This document shows positions 12,139 to 23,747 of a stretch of 64,000 nt of DNA, one piece after another. Below the pieces are notes generated by a model. That model was not told where the DNA came from, ran no database searches, and was given only the letters and a program-made list of their open reading frames with translations. The position numbers and the translations under genes are program-made. Within the stretch, counting starts at the first letter, position 1. Every line of letters begins with the position of its first letter. The stretch comes from Astropecten irregularis (Eukaryota > Echinodermata > Asteroidea > Paxillosida > Astropectinidae): assembly GCA_963971285.1 (NCBI GenBank), contig OZ020263.1, positions 6,076,001 through 6,140,000 on the forward strand, read 5' to 3'.

Positions 12139-12280
12139 ACGCACACAAGAGCTATTTCTAGAGGCCGTTTCTTCAGCACGTAGCTCATCGTGTGCGTCCA
12201 ATTTTTGCTGCGTTTTTCCTCAAGAGATTGCGACCGGAGGCAAATATCAAACGTGTTTGATATTTGGCGCCTCGCGAGGC
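12139..12280. repeat. Cluster of inverted repeats
   Basis: 12139-12154 pairs with 12181-12197 (CGCACACAAGAGCTA against TAGCTCATCGTGTGCG). 12241-12266 is a perfect palindrome with 12-bp arms (CAAATATCAAAC/GTTTGATATTTG) around GT. 12269-12280 is GCCTCGCGAGGC. In unit 2 the middle palindrome has lost a pair (14531-14556) and the last is imperfect. Confidence 0.85.
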
Positions 12281-12896
12281 AGGAATCTCACCCTGTCCGC
12301 CAGTCGTAAGAATCGGGCTGAGTAGATCGCAATTTTACTTCAATCGCAAGAATGATGGAATTGCTATAAAAATTGGCTGTTTGATTCGGAGGGATTCGGG
12401 CACAGGGGCATATCTTGGTATTCTCTGGGCATAGTACATCTAATCTTTGCTCATATTATGTTATTTAATAGATAGAGAGTCTATCCGTTCAATCAAGATA
12501 CAAACAAGCGACAAAAACTGCCAATCATTTATAAGCCTTCTAACCTCATTTTGAACTATGCACAGAAATATTAGCAATAAATGAATGTAAGATCTTAACC
12601 ACAGTTTATCACAGATTCAAGCGCATATAGAAGCCGATAGTTAGACTGTGGAGTTACGGGTCTACCATGAGGCACGTGCCCAGCTTGCACCCCGCGGAGA
12701 TTCGCTGAGCAAGGCTCAACACATTCCCAGTCACTTCACTGTGAAAATACACATTATATTACATGGGTAACGTATTGTTCACTTCGTATAGATCGCATGC
12801 CTCAAAGAAGTCAATAACCTCATTCAAGGCTGGATTGGCCTTTGAATTCACGACCCCTATTGCTATAGACTTTCATCATGAAAATGCGTACAATTC

Positions 12897-12905
12897 TATA
12901 TAAAA
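12897..12905 (+). promoter_or_regulatory. TATA-like box, unit 1
   Basis: CTATATAAAAACTGCC is conserved in both duplicated units (second at 15222). It lies about 200 bp before the possible exon below, so it may mark a start site near 12930. No transcript evidence. Confidence 0.35.
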
Positions 12906-13109
12906 ACTGCCGACTTATCCTTGTATGGTTGGCAACAATGTGCAATAATCGAAGGTTTGTGTATTCTCTTTCATTTTATTCTTACTTTTTCGGAAACTTT
13001 CGAATCTTATTAGAATAATGTTCGTCAAAAATCAAATTAGTCTGGTAATAATCACATGCAGTCTGAAGCAAATGTTTCAATAGATATATTCAAGAGCAAA
13101 AAAATAAAA

Positions 13110-13325
13110 ATGACATTTTTCTTTCTTTTTTTTCTTTTTGCTCTTTTCTGCTACGGCATAGACGCAACATTAAGAGAATCCGTATTTGTGCACATACGGG
13201 ATACGAATGTACCTATAGAATCGATTCCAAAAATGATGTGCAAACAGGTGTTTTGCCCGAGTAACCGTGATTCTATGGGTTCTTGGTACCCGTTTGAAAG
13301 GTGTGAGTGCCAGAATATATATTAG
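13110..13325 (+). CDS. Possible small secreted Cys-bearing peptide or exon (unit 1)
   Basis: From the ATG at 13110 a 71-residue frame starts with a hydrophobic stretch (MTFFFLFFLFALFCYGIDA) and ends SWYPFERCECQNIY with four Cys. Against a secreted peptide: the hydrophobic part is coded by a poly-T tract, and in unit 2 the same place is a pyrimidine tract with CTGCTACAG, a good splice acceptor. Both units keep GGT/GTGAGT near 13302 and 15645, a donor. So this may instead be an internal exon starting near 13155. In unit 2 the frame is broken. I recognise no family. Confidence 0.3.
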   Translation: MTFFFLFFLFALFCYGIDATLRESVFVHIRDTNVPIESIPKMMCKQVFCPSNRDSMGSWYPFERCECQNIY

Positions 13326-13548
13326 ATGTTGACATCAAGTGGATGTATATGTAGGTAACTTAGCCATCACCCATTTAAGCGTTGCTTAATCTATTGATTA
13401 ATATCCTTATCAGGCCCAGACTCCCAGACAGAACATTGAAATTGATAAAGGAAATAGTGACAGACACCTTGAACTAACTTTTACTTGAGTGTAATTCAGC
13501 AATTTGTAAGCAATTCATGACGATTCCCGTTTGTCTGTATCCTTCGAA

Positions 13549-15760
13549 CGGCAAGATATAAAGTGAGTGATCATGACTGAGCCCCAGTCACGGGTGGGGT
13601 CCAGTGGCCCGCTATGGGGCTCCAGGTTTTTTTTATAAGGCTCATAGTTTCTAAGGTTTTAACCATTTTAAAGCCTTTTTTGTGTGTAAATGTATAGACA
13701 TAGAAATAGCAATGATTTTGTACTTATTTCTTTTTCTTTTGTTCTTCTTTTTTCACGTCAGTTCGCCGCGCAAGGTACATGGATTTTCCCAAAGCCCGGC
13801 ACGTGACTCTAAACTGGAGCTAAGAATACTGATTCCGGGTGCGAAAATCAATCTTAGCAGAGCAGAGTAGGTCTACATTGGTCCTACATCTTTGGATCAT
13901 TTTCATAAAAGAAAATAAATATATTGTAGGAACAACATTTTGAAGACCTCTTGCCTAAAAAGAATAACATCTTAAGGTCGTAAGCCTGGTTACGTTTGAT
14001 GGCGTGATAAAGGTATAATGATATACTTTGATTTGCAAGATAATCTACTATCGGTAGTCAAGCACAATCATTTCACATCATAACTAATTCATGGAAAGAA
14101 GACTTTTGATTAGCAGATTAATAATTCTGATTTACTACCTCTTTGTCAACATTTCTGATCACCAAATAGCAAAATTCTTATAAATTTCAGGTCATTAGCT
14201 GATGAACATGATGCACCAGTTTATTACTTGAAATATCTTAGGCAGTAGGAATATGCATATAGCGCTATCATAAAACTCCATGTACATATTGCTTTCTTAA
14301 ACCTTTGCATCTAAACTAAGTAAGATCAGCAGAGTGTTTTTCTCATGAACATTCCAACTTTGAAACAGTTATAGAATGGACTCCTACATATTCAATGTAC
14401 ACAACTTCAAATCGGTTTCAAGCCTGAAGCACACAAGAGCTAATTGTAGAGGCCGTTTGTTCAGCACGTAGCTCATCGTGTGCGGCAAATTGTTTCTGCG
14501 TTTTTGCCTCAAGAGACTGCGACCGGAGGCAAATATCCAACGTGTTTGATATTTGTCGCCCCGCGAGGCAGGAATCTCACCTAACCGCCAGTCGTAAGAA
14601 TCAGGCTGAGCTGGTAATATTCAACTAGCCAATATAAAAGCAGGACGTGTTCACGCCAAGCACGTGATGGAATTTCTCTAAACATGGGCTGTTTGATTCT
14701 GAGGGGGTGGGGCACAGGGGCATATCTGAGTATTCTCTGGGCATTTAATGGATTATAATACATCTAATATTTGCTCATATTATGTTATTGAATAGATATA
14801 GAGTCTATCCGTTCAATTCTAGCCATGGTTGGCCCCTCAATCACCAATCAAGATACAAACATACGACAAAATCTGCCAATCATTTATAAGCCTTCTCCTC
14901 ATATTGAATTATGCACAGAAATATTAGCAATAAATGAATATAAGATCTTAACCACAGTGTATCACATATTCTAGCGCGTATAGAAGTCGATAGTTAGACT
15001 GTGGAGTTACGGGTCTACCCGCGGAGATTCGCTGAGCAAGGCTTAACAAATTCCCAGTCACTTCACCGTGAAAATACACATTATATTACATAGGTAACGT
15101 ATTGTTCAATTCGTATAGATCGCATGCCTCAATGAAGTCAATAACCTCATTCAAGGCTGGATTGGGCTTTGTATTCACAACCCCTATTGCTATACATTCA
15201 TCATGAAAATGCGAACAATTCTATATAAAAACTGCCGACTTATCCCTGTATGGTTGGCAACAATGTGCAAATAATCGAATGTTTTTGTATTCTCTTTCAT
15301 TCTTACTTTTTCGGAAACTTCGAATCTTATTAGAGTCATCTATAATATATAAAGTTCGTCAAAAATCTATCTGGTCTGGTAATAATCACAATCACAATCA
15401 CAATCACAAACTGAAGCAAATGTGTCAGTTATAGATATATTCAAGAGCAAATATCTTACAAATTACCAAATTACTTTTGCTTGTTTTCCCTGCTACAGGG
15501 CATACACGCAGCATTCAGAGAATCCGTATTCGTGCACATACGGGATACGAATGTACTATAGAATCGATTTCAAAAATGATGTGCAAACGGGCATTCGCTC
15601 AAGTAACAGTGATTCTATGGGTTCTTGATACTTGTTTAAAAGGTGTGAGTGCCAGAAAATATATTGGATGCTGACATGAAATGGACGTCTTATAACTCAG
15701 CCATCAGCCATTTAGACGTTGCTTAATCTATTGATTAACATCCTTATTACAAACATGGTA
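13549..15760. repeat. Tandem segmental duplication, unit 2
   Basis: Second unit, with about 180 bp inserted at 13571-13755 and a shortened region at about 15015 where CATGAGGCACGTGCCCAGCT of unit 1 is missing. A short AATCAC microsatellite occurs at 15384-15409. Confidence 0.85.
15422..15660 (+). pseudogene. Counterpart of the possible exon in unit 2, frame disrupted
   Basis: The nucleotide match to 13060-13325 is clear, but a one-base loss near 15550 and a TGA in place of a Trp codon (SMGS then stop) break the frame. The TATA-like box (15222-15230), the pyrimidine tract with CAG (about 15470-15498) and the donor-like GTGAGT remain. Confidence 0.35.
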
Positions 15761-16193
15761 TATATTGCATCAGTCCCAGACTCCCTGGCAGAACATTGGA
15801 ATTAATAAAAAGAAAATAGTGACCGACACCTTGAACTATTTTTTACTTGAGCGTAATTCAGCAATTTGTAAGCAATTCATGACGATACCCATTTGTCTGT
15901 ATCCTTCCATGTAGACAAACGAATCAGAAACATTTTTATTTCATCTCAAAGATTATCAAACAAACCTAGTGTGGCGTACATTACTAATCATACCGTACTC
16001 TACTAAACCTGATAACCGAGTAACATTGGGACGATTACTTGGCTAAACGTTCAAATAACCGGAATTGTTATATTCGTAAGGTTAAAAAAATTGATAGCAG
16101 AAAAACCGAAACCAAAATATGAAACCTTTCACTCGATTTGGAAGAAAAGCAATATTTCTGAAAGTGCGGACTGTGGAATACATTATTTCAACA

Positions 16194-16568
16194 TTAAAGG
16201 TAATATCATACTTTGTTTTTTAACAAAGAAATACAGATTCATGGTCACAAATATCAAGACAGATACAGTAACAGTCATCTGTGAAAATTTCAGTCCCATG
16301 CGGTGCCGACCTTTTGAGAAAACAGTGAAAAACAGCCACAGTATTTTTCAAGTCTTTTCTCTTTTATTTTTGATCTTTAAAAGATTTCCGGTCGTTGTTT
16401 TACTTATTTCTGGATAAATAAACAATTTTAGGCGGAAACATTTTAACGGTAGGTTTCTACAAGTAAGTCGGTTTCTACTATAGCACAATCTTCATATTCT
16501 GAAAGTAATACGTAAATCTGTGAACATTTCTGTTTTGGTCTCTTACCAAAGTATGATACTACCTTTAA
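16194..16568. mobile_element. TTAA-flanked MITE, copy 4
   Basis: Same family; left end TTAAAGGTAATATCATACTT, right end AGTATGATACTACCTTTAA. It follows the duplicated sequence 15745-16163. Confidence 0.8.
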
Positions 16569-16989
16569 CGCGGCAATGACTTCAATTCTGATTGGAGAGA
16601 GAAAATACGCATAGAAATTCATGTTTGCCGAATATTTTCTTTTACATTGACTGCACTTTTTGTACCGTTTATTTGAAAAACCCGCCGTTTAACATTACGG
16701 TCAATCCATTAATTAATATTCCGGTAAATCTTAGTTGTATTTGAAAGTAGTTTTGGCGTTGAACGTGATCAGGAACCGTTTCTTTACTTTGGTTTATTAT
16801 TTCTAGAATATCATTTGTACTTATAAAACCGTACGCAAGGTGATTGATGTAAGTTAAATAAAACAATTCATGCAGGGCAATAATAGTGCTTCTAATTACA
16901 GTCCAATCAGTAAAGAGAAGGCTTCATGATCAACGTTGAGTAAATTCAATGTTTCCTGTAGCAGAAACCTTGTTTCATTCAAGAAAAGA
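16569..16989. other. No gene seen
   Basis: Between the fourth MITE and the donor-like minisatellite. A minus-strand frame at 16669-16866 has no recognisable domain; it could hold a further exon of the membrane-protein candidate but shows no clear splice pair. Confidence 0.4.
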
Positions 16990-17125
16990 ATCGCAACTTA
17001 CCTTGATTTCTTGCCCATCACAACTTACCTTGCGTGGTTCCTTGTTCATCACAACTTGCCTTGATTTCTTGTTCATCGCAACTTACCTTGATTTCTTGTT
17101 CATTGCAACTTACCTTGTTTCTTTG
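16990..17125 (-). repeat. Minisatellite with repeated splice-donor-like units
   Basis: On the minus strand the unit GTAAGTTG(C/T)GATGAACAAG AAATCAAG (27 bp, one unit of 31) repeats about five times. Four of the unit junctions read AAG/GTAAGT and one AAG/GCAAGT, i.e. each is a near-consensus 5' splice site. Confidence 0.8.
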
Positions 17126-17330
17126 CGGTTGGTGGCTTGCTTGGTTTCTTTCGGCAGCTTTGTCTGAAATTTGCAAATGCTCTTTCTCGGAGTGAGGCAG
17201 CATCATCACCGGGTTCAGTAACGGTCAGGGCTCCACATGACTCTCCACGTACGTGTATGAGCAGCAAAAAGTAAATGGTCGCCAAACACAGTGGTAGGAT
17301 TAAAACCCAAAAAGAATTCTGGATCCGCAT
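17114..17330 (-). CDS. Possible first exon of a type II membrane protein
   Basis: The minus-strand frame from ATG at 17330 starts MRIQNSFW, followed by a hydrophobic segment (VLILPLCLATIYFLLLI, residues 9-25), then a hydrophilic stem with HVRGESCG and FANFRQSCRKKPSKPPTAKK. A short cytoplasmic tail, a signal anchor and a stem are typical of Golgi glycosyl- or sulfotransferases, but I see no catalytic part and the family is unknown. The exon would end at AACAAG/GTAAGT near 17115, the first of several donor-like units. Downstream exons were not found. It could also be chance. Confidence 0.35.
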
Positions 17331-17339
17331 CTTGGATCC

Positions 17340-18240
17340 AATCAGCCTCGCAGTTATGCGGGCAAGAGAAAATGTTATGACTATGGGTCTGAGTTAATGC
17401 AACGATGAAACTAGAGTAGGAATGATTCTATACAGGCTTGTCAGTATGCCCTATTGTCTTTGTTCATCAGTCAAAAGGGGAACAGTCGTCCAGTCACACG
17501 ATATCCAGATGATTTGTAAGTACAGAGAAAGCTCAAAGTGTCTCGATCATGAACAAACTCCAGACAGCCCGTCAGATTGTACGTCTATCCAAGAGCAGCT
17601 CCATCGGCGGTCTGGTTACACGGTCTCTGGGCGTTGCTATATATTGCACCCACTGACCAATACAAACGATCAGAGATTGCACCACGTGTATTTGCCTGTA
17701 ATGGTATTCATGACGTATTATTGTCATAGTAACTGGCAATATTATTGAAATCAGTTTGCCTTTATAAAGCATTTGCCGAATATTCCGTTGGTTTGGGTTT
17801 TTGTTCTTTTGTTCTTCTTTCCTTTTCCATTTTTTTCAAATTTGTTCTCTTTTTTTTGTAGCTGGCTGGACTCAAAAGCATGTATTTATTGATTAAGGTT
17901 TTATACACTGTCATTGATATTTCTAGTTTTTCATTTATCGAACATGTATAACAGGAAAATTGTATTTTTGTGCGACTCCTTCTCATGTGAATTACGTAGG
18001 AGCTAACTGCATGAGAATGATTTGTTTCTTTTGATATGACTTGAACTACACCAGTCTATGGGAAAGACAAAATACAATTCAAATTGATGCATGGTTTTTG
18101 CTCTCCCTCATAAGCACCCATTCTCAATGGCTGTTTTTAGCTCAAGAGACTCCACGAGTTTACATCACTCCTATATGGTATAGGCCTATTTCATTGATTC
18201 TATGTCAGTGAACAGAACTTGCTGCTTCCTGTCTCATATT
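17340..18240. other. No gene seen
   Basis: A plus-strand frame at 17422-17748 overlaps a minus-strand one; neither has motifs. Pyrimidine-rich stretch at 17795-17860. Confidence 0.45.
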
Positions 18241-18623
18241 TTAAGGTATATATTCACATATAGTGAATTTCTTCTTGTTTTTGTCAAAGTAATGCAAATT
18301 CATGAGCACAAATATCAAGGGAGATAAAGTTACAGTCATCTTTGAAAATTTCAGTCCCATACGGTGCCCACTTTTGGAGAAAACAGTTACAAATGACCAC
18401 AGTCTTTTCTCTTTTATTTTTGATCTTTAAAAGATCAAAAATAATTTTGGTCACTGATGTTACTCTTTTCGGGATAAATAAAACATTTCAGGCAGAACAA
18501 TTTAAACGGTATGTTTCTAGTATTACCATCTTCATACCGTGTAAGTTATAGGTAAATCTGTGGAGATTTCTGTTTTGGCTTCTTATTACATTATATGCTA
18601 CCAAAATATGATACTACCTTTAA
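18241..18623. mobile_element. TTAA-flanked MITE, copy 5
   Basis: Same family with a diverged left end (TTAAGGTATATATTCAC) and a short insertion before the right end (18585-18600); right end GATACTACCTTTAA. Confidence 0.75.
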
Positions 18624-20319
18624 TATCTTTGGCTGGTTTAAACTGATACATGCTTTAAGAATGGTTCGACATATCATGTGGTATGGCGCGAGAGTATAGT
18701 ATAGCATACACATTATAAAGTCTGCAGTCACAGGGCTGTTTCAGTACATGTAGCTGTCCACTTGGTTTTGACATTGACATGGAGATTTAATGAAACCTGC
18801 AGTTGTACATTTGGCTGAATTGTGAAGAGTTGGGAGACATTTCAATTATGAATATTCTGAAGTATAAGCAGACAGATAAAATTCAATGTTGCCAGCCGAA
18901 CCACATCCCTCTCAAAGGATGTACACACTAAGAAGAGATTGGTATCATTTGCTTTGTGTCTTGCATGCCTCAATCTCTGACCATGGAAATGTAGAGGGTT
19001 GTGTGTGTGGTGATCTTGTTGGCACAGATCGAGTTCTGTGAACTGTTGACCTTTCCTGGGAGGAAAAGGGTAGATTTTGATGGAAGATCTGCGAGGATTT
19101 GAAATACTTTTTGAGCCCCTCAAAAATTGTGTCTAGCCCCCCCCCCCCCCCCACAAAAATGCAATTGAAGTAAAAATTCTTGAAAAATACTGGATTTTTT
19201 CAGTTATTAAGTGCCCATTTAATACATAAAAAACGTGTTGTTTAGGCTGTTATGTGCATGTTGTTCGACATAGCAGAAGCGAGTGTTCAAAGAACCGAAA
19301 ATATTGGGTCTTCTAGCCCCCCAACAAAAATAATGATTCTTCTAGCCCCCCCTCCCAAAAAAAAAAAAAATAATAATAATAATAATAAATTTTGGTTGTA
19401 GGTATAGCATTGTCTTTGTAATTATCCGATTCTGTCTGGTAGCTTGACAATGCACAGTTGACTGAATCAGTGGATGATGCATTGTGAATTGTACACAAGA
19501 TGAGATAATGACAAGTGATGTAAACCAAAGACAAAGCACAGTGTGTCATTTATCCCATCTGATGTACAATGTTTCTATGTGATATTGAATCCCTACGTCC
19601 ATTGGGCCAACCCGTACTCCTCCATATGTCAATGCAGATATTACATGTTGATTATTTATGTTCCGATGTTTTATCATATTCTTCATCAGACCTCCGATTT
19701 AACGACGATCAGTCTCATACACAGCATTTCAACCTGGTTGCCTGTCATAAGGTAAGATTTGTGGTGTCACCATGTAATCTTCTCTGTGAGAGTGTGTGGT
19801 TCTTAGAAGAACTGATGGTTAACACTCGACGTTCCGAGCAGTTCTACGGTACTCTGTTCGTCTTCAGTAGGGTGACTGGTTGCCTGACTCGGAGGATGCT
19901 GGTTATAAGTGTTGTAGGAGATGCTAAGGTTGCACTGGAGTAGAACAGCTGGATTGAGATGGATCCGCTGAGCTACTGGGTAGGGCTACTGGGTGTTTTG
20001 TGCTGAGGAACTACATATTGGCCGTGGGTATAGAAGACCCATTGGCCTGTGGGGGTAATACGGATGGCCAGGGTGGTTGCCTCTTGTTGCCAGTCTTGTC
20101 CTTGGAGGGGGCAACTAATAATACCACTTGGAAATACCACACACTCAGACAACGAGTCGTGGACGAAGCTCCTTTCCTAACCGTCATCTACCTATGAATC
20201 CTGTGTAAGATTGTATCCGACATAAACACTCTCATCAGCTATTGATTAAAACTAGAGTCCACATTGACAGACACATAAAACATTGGCAACGACATCAATA
20301 AACAAGATGAAACTACAAC
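18624..20319. other. No firm gene; low-complexity and half-foldback sequence
   Basis: Poly-C at 19138-19152 and three TCTAGCCCCCC-type motifs (19132, 19312, 19339), an ATA-rich run at 19370, and the half-foldback at 19760-19880. The frame at 20000-20197 contains PLACGGNTDGQGGC, faintly EGF-like, too weak to call. Confidence 0.5.
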
Positions 20320-20485
20320 ATTTTTCTTGGTGCAATTTTTTTAATCACGAGCTATCGTCCAAGTGATAGTGATCATGGATTTATGTTTGCTTATCCAATA
20401 TGTTATCAAAGTAAATCACTGTTGTTTTTCCCCCAACGGTAATAAATGGAAATGTAGTTTAATAAAATCCCATTGGAATTGGTAT

Positions 20486-20612
20486 AGCCTTATTGTAATA
20501 GCAGGAGGCAGCCGGTCGTAGGTTCGAATCCCACCTGTGCCAGCACATGGTTCTTATCGAGTGCATTCAAAAACGCATAATATGCAATTATTACTCGGTT
20601 TGAAGTTGTATT
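20486..20612 (+). mobile_element. tRNA-derived SINE, second copy
   Basis: Box B GGTTCGAATCCC at 20521-20532, then CACCTGTGCCAGCACATGG and a GTGCATTCAA stretch that match the copy near 0.5 kb. Box A is degraded. Inserted with the 41-bp minisatellite into one arm of a local duplication. Confidence 0.6.
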
Positions 20613-20616
20613 TATT

Positions 20617-20821
20617 CAGAGGGTCAACAAAAGGTGAGCTTCTGAGGGTCAATATCTCAGAGGGTCAACAAGAGGTGACCTTCTGAGCGTCAATATCTCA
20701 GAGGGTGAACAAGAGGAGACCTTCTGAGGGTCAATATCTCAGAGGGTCAACAAGAGGTGACCTTCTGAGGGTCAATATCTCAGAGGGTCAACAAGAGGTG
20801 ACCTTCTGAGGGTCAATATCT
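20617..20821. repeat. 41-bp minisatellite, five units
   Basis: CAGAGGGTCAACAAGAGGTG then ACCTTCTGAGGGTCAATATCT repeats five times with few changes. It contains GAGGGTCAA twice per unit, so a shorter ancestral repeat is likely. Confidence 0.95.
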
Positions 20822-21450
20822 CAGTCCCACCCATGGATTACAATTCATGTAACTTGAAACAAAGCTTCTTTGTGTAATCGAACTGTTTGCCACGGTTTAT
20901 GTCCTCTTTTTGGGAAGTTTCTGAGATGAATGCTCGTTTCATAATCATTTTAAAATGTGCTTCAATCGTTAAACAATCATGACATGAAGTGCACAAATTA
21001 CCAATATTAAAGTGTTAATTCAATGCTAATTATACACGCAGTGCGACAGAAGGTTCAGGCATTTAATATGCATAGCTTCATCAGAGGGTATAATATTACA
21101 AGGTACCATTTCAGTGTGTTGCTTTTGAGTTATGCAAAAATAATAATAATAATAATAATTGAGGGCCCAAAAAAGTGACGGTTTTTAACCTGATTTGTAT
21201 TATTCCTTTCAAGTTAATGATGTAATTTTTCTATTATATAACAAAGTTCAACCAAAGTGAACAAAGGTGTTTTTCTTTTTTGAAGCTTTCTGAATTCTTC
21301 CTATGATGCGCCGTTACTCAAAATTGAAGCATTGGAAAAACTGCGCGTATCTTCAAAGATCCTGGGGATATAGCGGTATGTGAGTGGTTTATGGCTTCTG
21401 ACTGCTAAACGAACACAGATAATTGACTATTAGGGACACCACCAACATAG

Positions 21451-21522
21451 AGCTGGATAGCTCAGCTGGTAGAGCACCGGTGCGGTATTCTAGGGTCGCA
21501 AGTTCGAATCCCTCTCCAGTCA
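21451..21522 (+). mobile_element. tRNA-like sequence (SINE head or tRNA pseudogene)
   Basis: It has a six-pair acceptor stem (GCTGGA/TCCAGT), a good D arm (GCTCAGCTGGTAGAGC) and AGTTCGAATCC, but the anticodon and T stems do not pair, so it is not a working tRNA gene. A related copy lies on the minus strand at 34.6 kb. Confidence 0.6.
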
Positions 21523-22450
21523 TTTTTTCTTTGTTCACTTATCAATGACTTAAACCTAACCACGTCAGTTTCCCTTGTGGTTATTTGATGATTGAGGTAC
21601 AGCCTTAAGCACGTGATTGTAATTTGCACTGTGAACCGAGATTCAATTTAATAAATTTCGCGTGTTTCCTTCTGTCACACTCCAATGTATAGACTAAAAA
21701 GTCTTTAAAATGTATATTCATTAATTCTTTAAAACACAAAAATAGATTCATTAAAGGAGAATAAATTGTTAATGTAAATTTTGAATAAATTACAAATACC
21801 ACCAGTCTAAAAGCTCGTCTTCATAATACCCTTTGCTGAATGATGTATTCTGACTTTTTTTATTTCTTCCCAGCCTCATAATATTCCATCTAACTGCAAT
21901 CAGAGCATCCCAATATTTTCCCTCTACCTTCGATATTTTACTTGGCCCTTGGATGTGCAAAGTAAAACATTATCTAATGCCATGCCACCATGCTTTAGAC
22001 AAAGTGATATTCATCTACCTAAATAATGTTTTGAATAAACCGACTGGAAAATGAAAATGATTTTGTGTTCACTAGCTACTTTCCAAGTAATAGTGATTGT
22101 TAAGTTCTGTTTGCTTATCCAAAATGTATTGAAGGTAAATCAAATTGTCCCATACATGGATTACAATAACTTAAAACAAAGCTTCTTTTTGTAATCGGAC
22201 TGTTCCCACGGTTTTATGTCCTATTTTTTGGGAAAATAAGTCTCAGTTAAAGTTTCTCGTTTCTTAATCATTTTAAAATAAGCTAAAATTGTGTCAAAAT
22301 CGTAAAATGAAGTGCAAAAATTACCAATATTAAAGTATAAATTCAATGCTAATTATACACGCAGTGCGACAGAAGGTTCAGGCATTAAACGTCTATAGCA
22401 ATTACATCTAAGAATATAACTGCCATTTCAGCTTTTGCTGTTTAGTGATG

Positions 22451-23740
22451 CATAACGCCGTCTCAGCGTCATCTTAATTTCACCTGCACATCTGTTTGTG
22501 TCTCCTTTTTAGTACATTAATACATCTGAACACATTACATTAAAAGGATAACATTTTTTTTTTTTTTCCTTTTTTTTTTTTTTTTTTTCTTTTTATACTC
22601 TATTTTTTTCTCATTTTAAAAACTGTTTTTAACTTTACAATTTCAAAATTAAAACAAAGACTCATTTTAATATATTCCGGGAAAATAAGAAATGAAGTGA
22701 AATATTGCATTTTTTAAAAGAAAAAAAACCAGTAACTGATAGATAAAGCTTAATAGCATGTGAACTATTTTCAGATGGCGATAAAATCGTAGATTTTTTT
22801 ATCGCTCGTGATTTTGTTTTTTTTATACTGGTTTATCTCATGTTCTGGCGATGAATTTAGAATTTACGTTTTCCATGATTTGAATTTATTTCCACCATAT
22901 ATTCAAAGAGATGATGAATTCACTTGTAATATAATACTTACAGAAAATAGTGTCTAGTTATCGATATAAAGAATCTAACGTTTCTATTTGATGACCGCAC
23001 GCCAGATTGACTACAATGCTAAGCTATGCCAGTATACCTGAGTATATGTGTCTCTGAGCTAAGCATTGATCGTTTGCAATGAGGGGATTCGCACCCAAGT
23101 CCACTTGCAATATTGCGCAGCTGCGCATTAAGCTCTAATCGATTTCATAAATCTGGCGAAGCTGCTCAATATTTAAAATCATTGAAATATCTTGGACGAG
23201 TTAATATACCAGCATTTACGTAGGCCGCTCTTTGTACAGTTTTACATTGTAATGAAACGGTATATTGGAATGCTATGCGCTCGCAATTTTGGAACTATTT
23301 TATCTACAATTTTCGAAATGTCCAGCAACAATTGAAAGAGCAGAGTCATCTGTGAAAGTCATTTGCATTAAGATATGATGATATCAAGGTGTGCTTTTCC
23401 TTAAACTCAAGCAGTCAGACACCGTGGTGGTTTTTATTAAGATTGTAAATACACCCGTCACTATTACACAAAATAATATATACATGGGTCTCATAGGTTT
23501 CTTTACAAACAATTATAACCAGGGTACAATTTGCACAATATATTATGTGCATATACAATATCACATATACTAAATATTAGATTCATGATGTGCAAATGTA
23601 AATACAAATATCTAATGTGACGAGAATCAATGAATGAAACTAAACACAGTTTGTTGACCGATCATAAGCCAGTATTTGAATGATAATAAGACATTCTCAA
23701 TGTATTATATCGATTCTTAACACTCTCATCAATATAATTT
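22451..23740. other. No gene seen
   Basis: Very AT-rich, with a 43-bp T-rich tract at 22553-22590 and further T runs. No conserved frame. Confidence 0.6.
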
Positions 23741-23747
23741 GCTTTCT

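Larger units (their letters stand above)
11411..13548. repeat. Tandem segmental duplication, unit 1
   Basis: Unit 1 and unit 2 (13549-15760) align along almost their whole length with moderate divergence and several small indels. Shared landmarks: AACTGGAGCTAAGAATACTG, ATATGCATTTAGCGCTATCA, a palindrome at 12241-12266, CCCCGCGGAGATTCGCTGAG and TATATAAAAACTGCC. Part of the unit occurs a third time at 1-1480. Confidence 0.85.
20320..22450. repeat. Diverged direct duplication (20.3-21.13 and 22.05-22.45 kb)
   Basis: 20330-20430 matches 22060-22145, and 20825-21120 matches 22140-22430. The SINE and minisatellite (about 20430-20825) are an insertion in the first copy. The best conserved part, CAATGCTAATTATACACGCA followed by GTGCGACAGAAGGTTCAGGC, is identical in both although flanks have drifted. 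Confidence 0.8.

Noticed and set aside
17422-17748. 108-residue plus-strand frame
   Set aside because: Overlaps an equally long minus-strand frame; no signal peptide, domain or splice context.
19569-19943. 124-residue plus-strand frame
   Set aside because: It runs through the half copy of the foldback element; no motif.
20000-20197. EGF-like or LDL-receptor-type fragment (PLACGGNTDGQGGC)
   Set aside because: Too short, wrong Cys spacing for EGF, no splice signals in phase with any partner.
21451-21522. Functional tRNA gene
   Set aside because: D arm and acceptor pair, but anticodon and T stems do not; a diverged copy exists at 34.6 kb, so it is a SINE-type sequence.
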